DNA of 64,000 nucleotides from Dongia mobilis (GCF_004363235.1 NZ_SNYW01000008.1:496001-560000); one strand, 5' to 3'; shown: positions 1 through 8,762, counted from the first letter of the stretch. Notes: generated by a model not told the origin, from the letters alone. Program-made: numbers and translations.

Positions 1-1
1 C

Positions 2-361
2 AGCATCGCCTGGACCAGGTTCGACGAGCAGGCGATTGCGGCGGAGGTGGCGAGGGGTCGGGTCGTCTTCGTCGATGTGACGGCGGAATGGTGCATCACC
101 TGCCGCGCCAACAAGGAGTTCGTCCTGCTGCGCGATCCCGTGCGCTCCGCCCTCGGTGCCGCGGACGTGACGCCGATGCTGGCCGACTGGACCAATCCCG
201 ACCCCGTCATCAGCGCCTATCTTGCCGGTTTCGGCCGTTATGGCATTCCGATGAACGTGGTCTATGGCCCCGGCGCGCCCCGCGGCATCGCCCTCCCCGA
301 ATTGCTCAGCAGCGACGCCGTGCTGGCGGCGCTGGATGCGGCGCGGCGCAGCACGGAATAA
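2..361 (+). CDS. dsbD: Protein-disulfide reductase DsbD, C-terminal thioredoxin domain (5' partial)
   Basis: The reading frame is open from the first base, so only the last ~119 codons of a longer gene are present. The fragment has the thioredoxin fold core VVFVDVTAEWCITCRANK, with a CITC redox pair, and a cis-Pro region near YGIPMNVVY. This matches the periplasmic C-terminal (gamma) domain of DsbD/ScsB proteins, which pass electrons from cytoplasmic thioredoxin through a membrane domain to periplasmic disulfide isomerases or cytochrome maturation partners. The membrane and N-terminal domains would lie to the left of the window. A stand-alone thioredoxin-like protein is possible, but the preceding residues (SIAWTRFDEQAI) look like a DsbD linker. 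Confidence 0.85.
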   Translation, partial: SIAWTRFDEQAIAAEVARGRVVFVDVTAEWCITCRANKEFVLLRDPVRSALGAADVTPMLADWTNPDPVISAYLAGFGRYGIPMNVVYGPGAPRGIALPELLSSDAVLAALDAARRSTE

Positions 362-504
362 CCGCACGGCCGGCATGGGCACGGCGGCACCTCGATACTT
401 GGCAAGGGGCGCCGGCGGGCCGTATATCTAGGCCTCACACCCCCACCGGAAGCAGAACGCCCGCCGCCCGCGATTTTGCGGCGGGTACCAGGAAAGGAAG
501 CGCG

Positions 505-987
505 ATGACCATCAAGGTTGGCGACAAGATCCCCAGTGTTTCGCTGAAGACCATGGACAAGGACGGCATGCAGACGATCAGCACCGACGACCTCTTCAAG
601 GGGAAGAAGGTGGTGCTGTTCGCATTGCCAGGCGCCTTCACGCCGACCTGCTCGGCCAAGCATCTGCCGGGCTTCGTGCAGAACGCGGCGGCGCTCAAGG
701 GCAAGGGAATCGACACCATCGCCTGCCTCTCGGTCAACGATGCCTTCGTCATGGATGCCTGGGGCAAGGCGCAGAATGTCGGCGATACCGTGTTGATGCT
801 GGCCGACGGCAATGCCGATTTCTCGAAGGCGGTCGGCCTCACCATGGACGGTACCGGCTATGGCATGGGTACCCGCGCCTGCCGCTACGCCATGGTGGTC
901 GACAACGGCGTCGTGAAGACCCTCAATGTCGAAGCGCCGGGCGCCTTCGAGGTATCGAGCGCCGAAGCCGTGCTGAAGGCACTCTGA
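505..987 (+). CDS. Peroxiredoxin, Prx5/AhpE-like (AhpC/TSA family)
   Basis: A 160-aa cytosolic thiol peroxidase that would reduce H2O2 and organic hydroperoxides. The peroxidatic site is PGAFTPTCS, with Cys49 and the conserved Pro/Thr of the PxxxTxxC motif. The RACRYAMVVDNG segment and the C-terminal half (FEVSSAEAVLKAL) fit the peroxiredoxin-5 type rather than typical 2-Cys AhpC. ATG505 is preceded by GGAAAGGAAG. A second cysteine (TRACRYAM) could act in resolving. It follows dsbD by about 140 nt, so thiol redox genes are neighbours here, although co-transcription is not shown. Confidence 0.93.
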   Translation: MTIKVGDKIPSVSLKTMDKDGMQTISTDDLFKGKKVVLFALPGAFTPTCSAKHLPGFVQNAAALKGKGIDTIACLSVNDAFVMDAWGKAQNVGDTVLMLADGNADFSKAVGLTMDGTGYGMGTRACRYAMVVDNGVVKTLNVEAPGAFEVSSAEAVLKAL

Positions 988-1061
988 CCCGAGTCATGTG
1001 AGAGATTGCGGGCGGCGGAGCGTACCGCCGCCCGTTCCGTTTTGGGGAATCGATCGCCATC

Positions 1062-2888
1062 GTGAGCGCGGACGGTACACAGCCGGGGACGAGCCTGGCC
1101 CTCGACATCCTGCGCCGGATCTACGGCCATGCCGCCTTTCGCGGACCCCAGGCGGCGATCATCGATCATGTCGTGGGTGGCGGCGATGCCCTGGTCCTGA
1201 TGCCGACCGGCGGCGGCAAATCGGTCTGCTACCAGATTCCTGCGCTGCTGCGCGATGGCGTGGGCGTCGTGGTCTCGCCGCTGATCGCCCTCATGCAGGA
1301 CCAGGTGGCCGCCCTCCAGCAGATGGGCATCGCCGCCGCCTGCCTCAACTCCGCCCTCAGCCTCGACGAGATGCGCGTGATCGAGGGGCAGATGAAGCGG
1401 GGCGAACTGAAGCTGCTCTATGTCGCCCCCGAGCGCCTGCTGACGCCCTTCTTCCTCAATCTGCTGCGGCAGGTGAAGGTGGCGCTCTTCGCCATCGACG
1501 AGGCGCATTGCGTCTCGCAATGGGGTCACGATTTCCGGCCCGAATACATCCAGCTTTCAGCGCTCCACGAGCAATTTCCCGCGGTGCCGCGCATGGCGCT
1601 CACCGCCACGGCGGACCAGGAGACGCGGGCCGAGATCCGCGAGCGTCTCGCCCTCCAGGAGGCGGCGGTCTATCTCACTTCCTTCGACCGGCCCAATATC
1701 CGCTATCGCGTTACCGAGCGCGGCGACGCAAGAAGGCAATTGTTGGAGCTGATCCAGGGAACCTGGCGGGGCGAGGCCGGCATCGTTTATTGCCAGTCGC
1801 GCAAGAAGGTCGAGGAGGTGGCGGCCTGGCTCGGCGGGCGCGGCGTCGCGGCACTGCCCTATCATGCCGGCATGGAGCAGAAGGTGCGGGCCGCCAACCA
1901 GCACCGCTTCATCACCGAGGACGGCATCGTCATGGTAGCTACCATCGCCTTCGGCATGGGAATCGACAAGCCGGATGTGCGTTTCGTGGCACATCTCGAT
2001 CTCCCCGCCTCGATCGAGGCCTATTACCAGGAAACCGGCCGTGCCGGGCGCGACGGCGCGCCGGCGGAGGCCTGGCTGGCCTTCGGGTTGCAGGACGTGG
2101 TGCTGCTGCGGCGCCGCATCGAGGAATCCGACCTCTCCGAAGCGCGCAAGGTGGTCAGCCGCCGCAAGCTCCAGGCTCTGCTCGCCTTCTGCGAGGCGAC
2201 GCAGTGCCGGCGCGTCGAATTGCTGCGCTATCTCGGCGAGGAATCGCAACCCTGCGGCAATTGCGACATCTGCCTGGAGCCGGGCGAGAGCTGGGACGCG
2301 ACAATTCCGGCGCAGAAACTGCTCTCCGCCTGCTGGCGCACGGGGCAGCGCTTCGGCGTCGCCCATCTCGTCGATGTGCTGCTGGGCAAGGCGACCGAAA
2401 AGACCGCGCGCTTCGGCCATGACCAATTGCCGGTATTCGGCATCGGCACCGAACTCGATGCCAATGGCTGGAAGAATCTCGCCCGGCAATTGCTCTCGCT
2501 GGGCTTCCTCGTTGTGCAGGACGACGAGTTCAACACGCTGGCGGTCGCGGAAAGCGCCCGTGCGCTGCTGAAGGGCGAGGTGCCGCTCACCTTGCGCCGC
2601 CCCACCGTCAGCCTCTCGCGACGCGAGCGGCGCAAGCGTGATCCGCTGCTGGCCGCGATGGGCGAGGTCGACGCAAAGCTGTTCGATGCCCTGCGCGCAC
2701 GTCGCCGCGATCTCGCCGCAGCACAGAACGTGCCGCCCTATGTCATCTTCCATGACGCGACCCTGCGCGAGATCGCCGCGCGCCGGCCGCAGAATCTGGA
2801 TTCGTTCCTCGCAATTCCCGGCATCGGCGAGCGCAAGCTGAAACGCTACGGCGCCGACTTCCTTGAAGTGCTGGCGGCCTTCGCATGA
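1062..2888 (+). CDS. recQ: ATP-dependent DNA helicase RecQ
   Basis: A 608-aa 3'-5' DNA helicase for recombination and replication-fork repair. Visible parts are Walker A MPTGGGKS (residues ~47-54), the DEAH box (146-149) followed by CVSQWGHDFRPEY, helicase motif VI QETGRAGRDG, and the RQC zinc site with cysteines around CRRVELLRYLGE and CGNCDIC. A C-terminal HRDC domain carries the FLAIPGIGERKLKRYG helix-hairpin. The start is GTG at 1062, with no ATG nearby at the family N-terminus. Its last codon overlaps the next gene by 4 nt (ATGA), so translational coupling is likely. Confidence 0.97.
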   Translation: MSADGTQPGTSLALDILRRIYGHAAFRGPQAAIIDHVVGGGDALVLMPTGGGKSVCYQIPALLRDGVGVVVSPLIALMQDQVAALQQMGIAAACLNSALSLDEMRVIEGQMKRGELKLLYVAPERLLTPFFLNLLRQVKVALFAIDEAHCVSQWGHDFRPEYIQLSALHEQFPAVPRMALTATADQETRAEIRERLALQEAAVYLTSFDRPNIRYRVTERGDARRQLLELIQGTWRGEAGIVYCQSRKKVEEVAAWLGGRGVAALPYHAGMEQKVRAANQHRFITEDGIVMVATIAFGMGIDKPDVRFVAHLDLPASIEAYYQETGRAGRDGAPAEAWLAFGLQDVVLLRRRIEESDLSEARKVVSRRKLQALLAFCEATQCRRVELLRYLGEESQPCGNCDICLEPGESWDATIPAQKLLSACWRTGQRFGVAHLVDVLLGKATEKTARFGHDQLPVFGIGTELDANGWKNLARQLLSLGFLVVQDDEFNTLAVAESARALLKGEVPLTLRRPTVSLSRRERRKRDPLLAAMGEVDAKLFDALRARRRDLAAAQNVPPYVIFHDATLREIAARRPQNLDSFLAIPGIGERKLKRYGADFLEVLAAFA

Positions 2889-3781
2889 CGTCATCGTCTT
2901 CGGATCGCGCGGCGGCGCTGGCGCTGCTGGTCTCGACCGGCTTTCTGATCGGCATCGGCTTTCCGCTCGGCAAGCTGGCGGCGCAAGCGGGCATCCCGCC
3001 GGCTGCCTGGTCCTTCGCCATTTCCGGCGGCGGCGCTCTGGTCATCCTCGGCGTCATCCTGGCGCGCCGACAGCGCATCGCCTGGGACCGGTGGCATCTG
3101 CGCTATTACCTGGTGGCGGGGTCGCTCTCCTACGTCTTTCCCAACCTCCTCATCTATGCGGCCATCCCTCGCCTCGGCGCCGGGCTGACCGCGATCTACC
3201 TCACCCTCTCGCCGATCATGACGCTGACCATCTCGATCGTCATGGGGTTGCGGCGACCCGGCTGGCTGGGTTTCGCTGGCATCGCCCTCGGCTGCGCCGG
3301 CGCCCTCACCATCATTCTCTCGAAGGGCGAGTTGGGCGGGTCGGCCGATTTCGCCTGGGCGATGGCGGCACTTCTCATTCCGCTGAGCCTTGCCGGCGGC
3401 AATGTCTATCGCACGCTGGACTGGCCGGCGGGCGGCCGGCCGCTGGGATTGGCGATGGGCAGCAATGCCGCCGCCGCCCTCTGCCTTTTCGTGGCGGCCC
3501 TGGCCTGGGACGGTGCCATGCCTTTCGCGCCGCTGCTGGCGGCACCCCTGTTGACCCTTGGCCAGATCGCCGTTTCGGCGGCGATGTTCGCGCTCTTCTT
3601 CCGGCTGCAGGTGGTGGGCGGGCCGGTTTATCTCTCGCAGATCGGCTATGTCGCGGCGGCGACCAGCCTGGTCATCGGCACGTTCCTTCTCGGCGAAAGT
3701 TACGCGTTCGTCACCTGGATGGGCGGCCTCGTCATTGTCGCCGGCGTCGTCGCAACCACGCTGGATCGCGGCCGAAAATAG
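2885..3781 (+). CDS. EamA/DMT-family membrane transporter
   Basis: A 298-aa, very hydrophobic protein with about ten predicted membrane segments arranged as two EamA repeats, as in drug/metabolite transporters (RhaT/YdcZ/PecM types). The typical GAGLTAIYLTLSPIMTL and PVYLSQIGYVAAATSLVIG segments end each repeat. The substrate cannot be read from the sequence; efflux of a small metabolite is the family norm. ATG2885 overlaps the recQ stop by 4 nt. It ends one base before the convergent MarC gene. Confidence 0.9.
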   Translation: MTSSSSDRAAALALLVSTGFLIGIGFPLGKLAAQAGIPPAAWSFAISGGGALVILGVILARRQRIAWDRWHLRYYLVAGSLSYVFPNLLIYAAIPRLGAGLTAIYLTLSPIMTLTISIVMGLRRPGWLGFAGIALGCAGALTIILSKGELGGSADFAWAMAALLIPLSLAGGNVYRTLDWPAGGRPLGLAMGSNAAAALCLFVAALAWDGAMPFAPLLAAPLLTLGQIAVSAAMFALFFRLQVVGGPVYLSQIGYVAAATSLVIGTFLLGESYAFVTWMGGLVIVAGVVATTLDRGRK

Positions 3782-3782
3782 T

Positions 3783-4442
3783 TCAATGCGGCCAGAAGGC
3801 CGGGTCGTGGATCAGATCCTGCACGCCGTTGATAACGAACTGCACGCCGATGCAGACCATCAGGAAACCCATGATGCGCGAGACCGCGGCGATGCCGTTG
3901 GCACCCAGCAACCGGTTGAGAAGGCCGGCCGCGCGCAGGCAGAACCAGATGACGATGGCGGTCACCACGATGCCGACCGAGATCACCAGATAGGTCATCG
4001 GCGTCGAAAGCTCGCCCGATTGCTGTACGCTGGTCGACATGGTGATGACCAGCGCGATGGAACCGGGGCCGGACAGTCCCGGCATGGCAAGCGGCGTGAA
4101 GGAAATGTCGAGCTTCTGCCGCGCCTCCTGGTCGGAGGAGGGATCGAGCGGCGAGTCGCGCGGAAACAGCATGCCGAAGCCCAGGAACGCCACGATCATG
4201 CCGCCGGCGATGCGCAGGCCCGGGATCGAGATGCCGAAGAGATCCATGATGAGCACGCCCGCCAGCAGGAAGGCGAGCAGGATCGCCGTCATGTAGAGGC
4301 AGGCCATGGTGATCTGCCGGTTGCGCTCGGCCACCGTCAGATTGCCGGTGATGCCGATCAGCATGCCGGCGGCGGAAATGGGGTTGATGATCGGCAGCAA
4401 GGTCGCCACCGTCCAGCCGACATAGGGAAGGAAGTCTTCCAC
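3783..4442 (-). CDS. MarC family integral membrane protein
   Basis: A 219-aa protein with six predicted membrane helices, matching the MarC/YchE/YhcE family (UPF0056). The LLPIINPISAAGMLIGIT opening and PLAMPGLSGPGSIALVIT segment are the two conserved NP/PGxxxPG-type motifs. MarC itself was once linked to multidrug resistance, but that role was withdrawn, so the function is unknown. The start is GTG at 4442. The gene converges with the DMT transporter and lies 25 nt downstream of the cupin gene on the same strand. Confidence 0.9.
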   Translation of the reverse strand: MEDFLPYVGWTVATLLPIINPISAAGMLIGITGNLTVAERNRQITMACLYMTAILLAFLLAGVLIMDLFGISIPGLRIAGGMIVAFLGFGMLFPRDSPLDPSSDQEARQKLDISFTPLAMPGLSGPGSIALVITMSTSVQQSGELSTPMTYLVISVGIVVTAIVIWFCLRAAGLLNRLLGANGIAAVSRIMGFLMVCIGVQFVINGVQDLIHDPAFWPH

Positions 4443-4466
4443 GCTGTTTTGCGCCTCTGCGCAGAT

Positions 4467-4874
4467 CTATTTCTGGAAATTCCAGTCGATGCCGAGCAGC
4501 AGGCAACCCTTCTCGGTGCGGCTGTTGTGATAGGTGCCGGCCTCGTAGACGATGTAGTCGCCGGGCTTCAGCACCGTGCCGTCGCTTTCGATGAGTTCGC
4601 CTTCCAGGATCAGGAATTCCTCGCGGAAGCGGTGCTCGTGCGCCACCGTCTGGGCGCCGGGCTGCATGCGGATGAGATAGGCGCCCTGGGCCTTCTCGCG
4701 ATCATAGGAAAGCTCGATCAGCGACATGTCCTCCTGCAGGGGCCCGTCCATGTCATAGGGTGCCATAGGCGTCGCGTAGATGTTGAGGACCGAACGGTTC
4801 TTCCCCCCGGTATGGCGCGACAAATCGCCGGGCCCCGGCACGCGCTTGGCTCGCTCGGTCGCTGGCTTTTCCAT
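4467..4874 (-). CDS. Cupin-domain protein
   Basis: A 135-aa single-domain cupin. The metal-binding motif 1 is seen in VAHEHRFREEFLILEGE and motif 2 in GDYIVYEAGTYHNS, giving the usual His/Glu/His set. The substrate and reaction are unknown; such ChrR/anti-sigma-like or sugar-binding cupins are diverse. ATG4874 was chosen because the family N-terminus begins there, and the open frame upstream merely reads through pgeF in another frame. It is the last gene of the lgt-midA-pgeF run, 20 nt after pgeF, so co-transcription is likely. Confidence 0.85.
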   Translation of the reverse strand: MEKPATERAKRVPGPGDLSRHTGGKNRSVLNIYATPMAPYDMDGPLQEDMSLIELSYDREKAQGAYLIRMQPGAQTVAHEHRFREEFLILEGELIESDGTVLKPGDYIVYEAGTYHNSRTEKGCLLLGIDWNFQK

Positions 4875-4894
4875 GACTGTGCTCCCTTGATGCT

Positions 4895-5659
4895 TCAAAT
4901 GAGGCCGATCACCGAGACCTGACGGCCGTAATCGGGTTCGCCGCGTTTGGTCTTGCGGCGGTAGGAGAAGAAATCGCTCTCGAGCGCGCAGGTGTCGTGG
5001 CCGGTCACCTCGATCTCGGCAAGGCCCAGGGCGAGGAGGCGCGATTCGATATAGCCCATGAGGTCGAATTGAAAGCGGCGGCAGGCATTCACGGTAAAGA
5101 AGCGGGCATTGCCCGGATCCTGCGCGATGAAGGGTTGCGGAAATTCGGTGCCGACCTCGTAGGACTCGCGGCCGATGCAGGGGCCAAGGCTGGCCACGAT
5201 ATTCTCGCGCCGCGCGCCAAGTCTTTCCATCGCCGCGACGGTTGCCTCGATGATGCCGCCGACGGCACCCTTCCAGCCGGCATGGCAGGCGCCGACCACC
5301 TTGGCATCCGCATCGGCGAAGAGGACGGGACCGCAATCGGCGGTGAGGATGCCGAGATTGATGCCGGGTGTCCTGGTCACCAGCCCGTCGGCCTGCGGGC
5401 GGTCGTTCTGGTCAAGCGGCTCTTCCACCACCAGCACGTTCTTGCCATGCACCTGATAGGCGGTGCTGAGCGGTGTCGCGCGGAGGCCCGCCGCCTTCAC
5501 CGCACGGGCGCGGTTCTCCAGGACGCGGTGTTTCTCGTCCTCGGTGCCGAGACCGCAATTGAGCGAATCATAGATGCCGTCGGAAACGCCGCCGCGCCTT
5601 GTCAGGAAGCCGTGGCCGATGCCGGCGAGGCGGGAGAGCGACTTGCTTTCGACAATCAT
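4895..5659 (-). CDS. pgeF: Peptidoglycan editing factor PgeF (LACC1/YfiH family)
   Basis: A 254-aa member of the YfiH/LACC1 family, once called polyphenol oxidase or multicopper laccase. PgeF removes L-Ser-containing muropeptide errors and shows purine nucleoside phosphorylase activity in some members. The catalytic zinc/His-Cys set is visible in TADCGPVLFAD and ACHAGWKGAVGGI, followed by SLGPCIGRESYEVG. ATG5659 overlaps the stop of the upstream methyltransferase by 4 nt, so it is translated from the lgt operon. Confidence 0.93.
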   Translation of the reverse strand: MIVESKSLSRLAGIGHGFLTRRGGVSDGIYDSLNCGLGTEDEKHRVLENRARAVKAAGLRATPLSTAYQVHGKNVLVVEEPLDQNDRPQADGLVTRTPGINLGILTADCGPVLFADADAKVVGACHAGWKGAVGGIIEATVAAMERLGARRENIVASLGPCIGRESYEVGTEFPQPFIAQDPGNARFFTVNACRRFQFDLMGYIESRLLALGLAEIEVTGHDTCALESDFFSYRRKTKRGEPDYGRQVSVIGLI

Positions 5660-6723
5660 AGGCCGGCCAGTTCCTGCAGATCGGGTTGGGTGACGGCAAG
5701 CACCTTGAACAGCCTGCCCATTTCATCGGGCGCAATCAAGCGGCGGCACTGGCGCTCGAGAATAGCGGCGGTCCCGGCGTCGGCCTTCGCCGCCAGCATG
5801 CTGCAGCGCATCTCGATGCCCAGCGAGCGCAGGAAATCGCCCTGGGTGAAGGGGCCGCGCGTGGCGGCACCCGCTTGCCGCGCCGCCTCGGCCAAGGCGG
5901 CGAAATCGACATGGGCCGTCAGATCCGCTTCGCCCGGTGTCTCCAGCGGGTCGTGATAGGTGTGGCGGCGCAGCGCCTGGAACGTATCGCCCAGCCCGCT
6001 CTGTGCCGGGCCGTAATCGATCAGCAGGGCGGCCCCCCCTTGCTCGCCCAGCCGCCGCGCGATCGCGTCGACGAGGGCGATCCCGGCCGGCGATACTTCG
6101 GCGATCTCGCCCGCCTTGGCCGCGTCATGGGCGGGGCGCAGCAGGGCGAGGGCAGGGCCGGGGGCGGAGAGGGCGAAGGCGAGCTTTCCGTCATGCAGCG
6201 TCACCACGCGCTCGCGCCAACCCTGCTCGGTCATGACGAATTGGTGGACCGGCAGGGCATCGAACAATTCGTTGGCGATGATGAGGGCGGGACCCTCGGG
6301 CACGGTGGCCACCGAATCATGCCAGCGGGGGTCATGGGCGGTGAGGCGTTCGGCCTGTGCCGCGCGCAGGGCTTGGTTGATCTCGACGAGGTGCAGTTGT
6401 TTTGCCTTGAGGAAATCGGGGAGCACGCGCGCGGCGCGCAGCGCGTCCTGCATCAGCGTGCCGCGGCCGGGGCCGATCTCGATGAGATGGAAGGCGGCGG
6501 GCGTACCCAGGCGCTGCCAGGTGTCGACGCACCAGAGGCCGAGGAGCTCGCCGAACATCTGCGAGACTTCCGGCGCCGTGATGAAATCGCCTTCCGCCCC
6601 CAGCGGGTCGCGCGCGCGGTAATAGCCGCCGCTGCCGGCCAGCAGGGTTTCCATATAGGCGGCGATAGTCATGCTGCCCTCGGCGGCGAGGCGCCGCTGC
6701 AGGCTTTGCATGACTTCGCTCAT
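5656..6723 (-). CDS. SAM-dependent methyltransferase, MidA/NDUFAF7 family
   Basis: A 355-aa class I methyltransferase of the DUF185/MidA family, whose mitochondrial member NDUFAF7 dimethylates an arginine of complex I subunit NDUFS2. The hallmark segment GGYYRARDPLGAEGDFITA plus PEVSQMFGELLG is near the N-terminus, followed by the SAM loop HLIEIGPGRGTLMQD and the DALPVHQF region. ATG6723 was chosen because MSEVMQSLQRRL is the family start and overlaps the lgt stop by 4 nt; the longer open frame upstream only shadows lgt. A role in complex I assembly is inferred from the family. Confidence 0.92.
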   Translation of the reverse strand: MSEVMQSLQRRLAAEGSMTIAAYMETLLAGSGGYYRARDPLGAEGDFITAPEVSQMFGELLGLWCVDTWQRLGTPAAFHLIEIGPGRGTLMQDALRAARVLPDFLKAKQLHLVEINQALRAAQAERLTAHDPRWHDSVATVPEGPALIIANELFDALPVHQFVMTEQGWRERVVTLHDGKLAFALSAPGPALALLRPAHDAAKAGEIAEVSPAGIALVDAIARRLGEQGGAALLIDYGPAQSGLGDTFQALRRHTYHDPLETPGEADLTAHVDFAALAEAARQAGAATRGPFTQGDFLRSLGIEMRCSMLAAKADAGTAAILERQCRRLIAPDEMGRLFKVLAVTQPDLQELAGL

Positions 6724-7532
6724 GCGGCCGATGTCCCGCGGTGATGGCCGCGCCAGACGAGATAGAGCCCGTAGAGGATCATCGGCGCCGAGAGCCACTG
6801 GCCCCAGGTGGTGGCGACCAGGGAATCGGTGAAGGCCTCCGGCTCGCGGAACATCTCCGAGACGACGCGCGCAATGCCATAGCCGATGAGGAAGATGCCG
6901 GAAAGTGTGCCGAGGCGTTCGCGGATGCCCTGGCGATGGGCGAAGATGGCGAGGACGAGGAAGAGCAGCAACCCTTCCGTCAGCGCCTCGTAGATCTGGC
7001 TGGGGTGGCGCGGCAGGTTGTCGACATGGGGATAGATGATCGCCCAGGGCACGTCGGTGACGCGGCCCACCAGCTCGCCGTTGATGTAGTTGGCGATGCG
7101 GCCGAGGCAGAGGCCGATCGGCGTTGCCGCCGCGGCAAGATCGGCCAGCGCGAAGAAGGGCAGGCCGACGCGCCGCGTATAGAGGATCATCGCCACGATC
7201 ACGCCGACAAGGCCGCCATGGAAGGCCATGCCGCCTTCCCAGATCTTCAGGATCTCGACCGGGTTGGAGAGGTAATAGCCCGGGTCCCACAGCAGCACAT
7301 GGCCAAGGCGTCCGCCGAGGATGATGCCGACGGTCCCCCAGGTGATCATGTCCTCGCAGTGGTTGGGCTTCACCAGGGCCGGCGGCTTCTTGCCCAGATA
7401 GACCATGTAGCGCCAGGCCAGCAGGATGCCGGCGATATAGGCGAGCGCATACCAGCGGATCTGTACGATGCCGAGATCGAGGGCGACCGGGTCGAATCCG
7501 GGATAGACGTAAAAGCCGCTGTCAGGGGTCAT
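6720..7532 (-). CDS. lgt: Prolipoprotein diacylglyceryl transferase
   Basis: A 270-aa inner-membrane enzyme that transfers diacylglycerol from phosphatidylglycerol to the lipobox cysteine of prolipoproteins, the first step of lipoprotein maturation. The Lgt signature GRIANYINGELVGR and the catalytic-region GGMAFHGGLVGVIVA are clear, with about seven membrane segments. The head YPGFDPVALDLGIVQIRWYALAYI is typical of the family. It is first in a minus-strand operon with MidA, PgeF and probably the cupin, and is divergent from the UbiK-like gene. Confidence 0.97.
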   Translation of the reverse strand: MTPDSGFYVYPGFDPVALDLGIVQIRWYALAYIAGILLAWRYMVYLGKKPPALVKPNHCEDMITWGTVGIILGGRLGHVLLWDPGYYLSNPVEILKIWEGGMAFHGGLVGVIVAMILYTRRVGLPFFALADLAAAATPIGLCLGRIANYINGELVGRVTDVPWAIIYPHVDNLPRHPSQIYEALTEGLLLFLVLAIFAHRQGIRERLGTLSGIFLIGYGIARVVSEMFREPEAFTDSLVATTWGQWLSAPMILYGLYLVWRGHHRGTSAA

Positions 7533-7626
7533 GATTCGCCTGGGATTGCCGATAAGAGGCTGTGCCGCGGTCAGAAAGCCGGCCTAGCTTGATTCTGTCC
7601 GGCTCGGTTATATAAGCCCCTGGATA

Positions 7627-7654
7627 GTCATCACAAGCTTACGGTCATCACAAG
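7627..7654 (+). repeat. 11-bp direct repeat in the lgt/ubiK intergenic region
   Basis: GTCATCACAAG occurs at 7627-7637 and again at 7644-7654, a 17-bp period, 34 nt upstream of the ubiK-like start codon. A two-site operator is possible, but no regulator can be named. The divergent promoters of lgt and the UbiK-like gene must lie within 7533-7687. Confidence 0.5.
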
Positions 7655-7687
7655 GTCAGGGACGCGCAAGGTCCCAGGAAGGGCGCC

Positions 7688-7990
7688 ATGCAAAGCGACA
7701 ATCGGATTCTCGACGACATGGCCAAGGTCGCGACCGGGGCGCTCGGCTCCCTGACCGGCCTCAAGCAGGAAATCGAGGGCAAGGTGCAGCAGCACCTGGA
7801 ACGCCTGCTGGGCCGCATGAATCTGGTGAGCCGCGAGGAGTTCGAGGCCATGAAAGCGGTTGCCCAGGAGGCCCGCGCCGAACAGATCCGCCTTGCCCGC
7901 CGTGTCGAGGCGCTGGAGGCCAGGCTGGGCGAAAAGGCGGCGGCACCGGTTCACGACGCCGCGGCAACCCCGGACAAGCCCAATCTCTGA
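7688..7990 (+). CDS. ubiK: Accessory factor UbiK family protein (BMFP/YqiC)
   Basis: A 100-aa protein with the BMFP fold: an amphipathic N-terminal helix (RILDDMAKVATGALGSL), a central EEFEAMKAVAQEAR region and a C-terminal coiled coil (RLARRVEALEARLGEK). In E. coli UbiK (YqiC) trimerises and helps the soluble ubiquinone biosynthesis complex; membrane fusogenic activity has been shown for the Brucella homologue. The location divergent from lgt is widely conserved in alphaproteobacteria. The last ~18 residues are a low-complexity Ala/Pro tail. Confidence 0.88.
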   Translation: MQSDNRILDDMAKVATGALGSLTGLKQEIEGKVQQHLERLLGRMNLVSREEFEAMKAVAQEARAEQIRLARRVEALEARLGEKAAAPVHDAAATPDKPNL

Positions 7991-8047
7991 CGCCGCTCCC
8001 GCAGGCGCGAGACAATTTTGTTAATCAATGTAAATGTTGCTTGCGCC

Positions 8048-8069
8048 AGAGTCGCAAATTTGCGACTCT
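8048..8069. promoter_or_regulatory. 22-bp perfect palindrome with a GANTC site in each arm, upstream of ybjN-like gene
   Basis: The two 11-nt arms (AGAGTCGCAAA and its exact complement) abut with no spacer. Each arm holds a GANTC site (8049-8053 and 8064-8068), the target of the cell-cycle methylase CcrM in alphaproteobacteria. AT-rich sequence with TTAA elements surrounds it (8021-8040 and 8085-8090). It lies about 140 nt upstream of the YbjN-domain gene. An operator for a dimeric regulator is the simplest reading; control by methylation is inference. Confidence 0.6.
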
Positions 8070-8210
8070 AAATCTGGTGGGAAATTAACGTTTCACATCA
8101 AGCCTTAGGGGTCGCGCACCCCCAAGCGTGGCGAACCCCGACGGCACAGTCTGGTCGATTACTGGCGGCTGGAAGAGCCCCGGCCGCCACCCGCATGGAG
8201 GGCGCTTTCG

Positions 8211-8714
8211 ATGCAGCTTACCCAAGAATCGACCCTGGCCCCGACCGCAAATCCCCTCGACATGATGGAAGAACTGGTCAACGCCAATGAGTGGCGCTAC
8301 GACCGCTCGACCGACGAGGAGATGATCGTCGAAGTAACCGGCCAGTGGTGCGAATACCGCATGTTCTTCGTCTGGCAGGAGGATCTGGGGGCAATGTACT
8401 TCTCCTGCCTCTTCGACACGAAGGTCGCCCCGGGAAAGCGCGCCCAATTCGCCGAATTGCTGGCCCATATCAACGAGCGCCTGTGGCTCGGTCATTTCGA
8501 CCTCTGCACCGAGGAAGGGGCGCCGATGTTCCGCCACACCATTTTGCTGCGCGGCACGGCGGGCGTCACCGCCGAGCAGCTCGAGGATCTGATGGAGGCG
8601 GCGATCAACGAATGCGAACGCTTCTACCCCGCCTTCCAATTCCTGCTCTGGGGCGGTAAGAAGCCGCAGGAGGCGGTCGAGGCCGCCCTGCTGGAAACGC
8701 AGGGCACGGCCTGA
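8211..8714 (+). CDS. YbjN domain-containing protein
   Basis: A 167-aa acidic soluble protein of the YbjN family (PF10722), which has a type III secretion chaperone-like fold. Visible family features are the PLDMMEELVNANEWRYDR opening, the W-containing strands GQWCEYRMFFVWQED and the LLAHINERLWLGHFDLC helix. E. coli YbjN affects motility and stress phenotypes when overproduced; a molecular role is not established. ATG8211 has GGAGGG at the right distance. It sits 48 nt before proC, with a GC-rich hairpin (8731-8754) between them. Confidence 0.88.
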   Translation: MQLTQESTLAPTANPLDMMEELVNANEWRYDRSTDEEMIVEVTGQWCEYRMFFVWQEDLGAMYFSCLFDTKVAPGKRAQFAELLAHINERLWLGHFDLCTEEGAPMFRHTILLRGTAGVTAEQLEDLMEAAINECERFYPAFQFLLWGGKKPQEAVEAALLETQGTA

Positions 8715-8762
8715 CGGGAAGGACAGGCGACCGCCCCTGAACAAGAAGGGGCGGAAGCCGAG

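Noticed and set aside
8731-8754. Terminator between ybjN and proC
   Set aside because: An 8-bp GC stem (CCGCCCCT) is real but has no T-run and ends 8 nt before the proC start, so it is more likely part of the leader.
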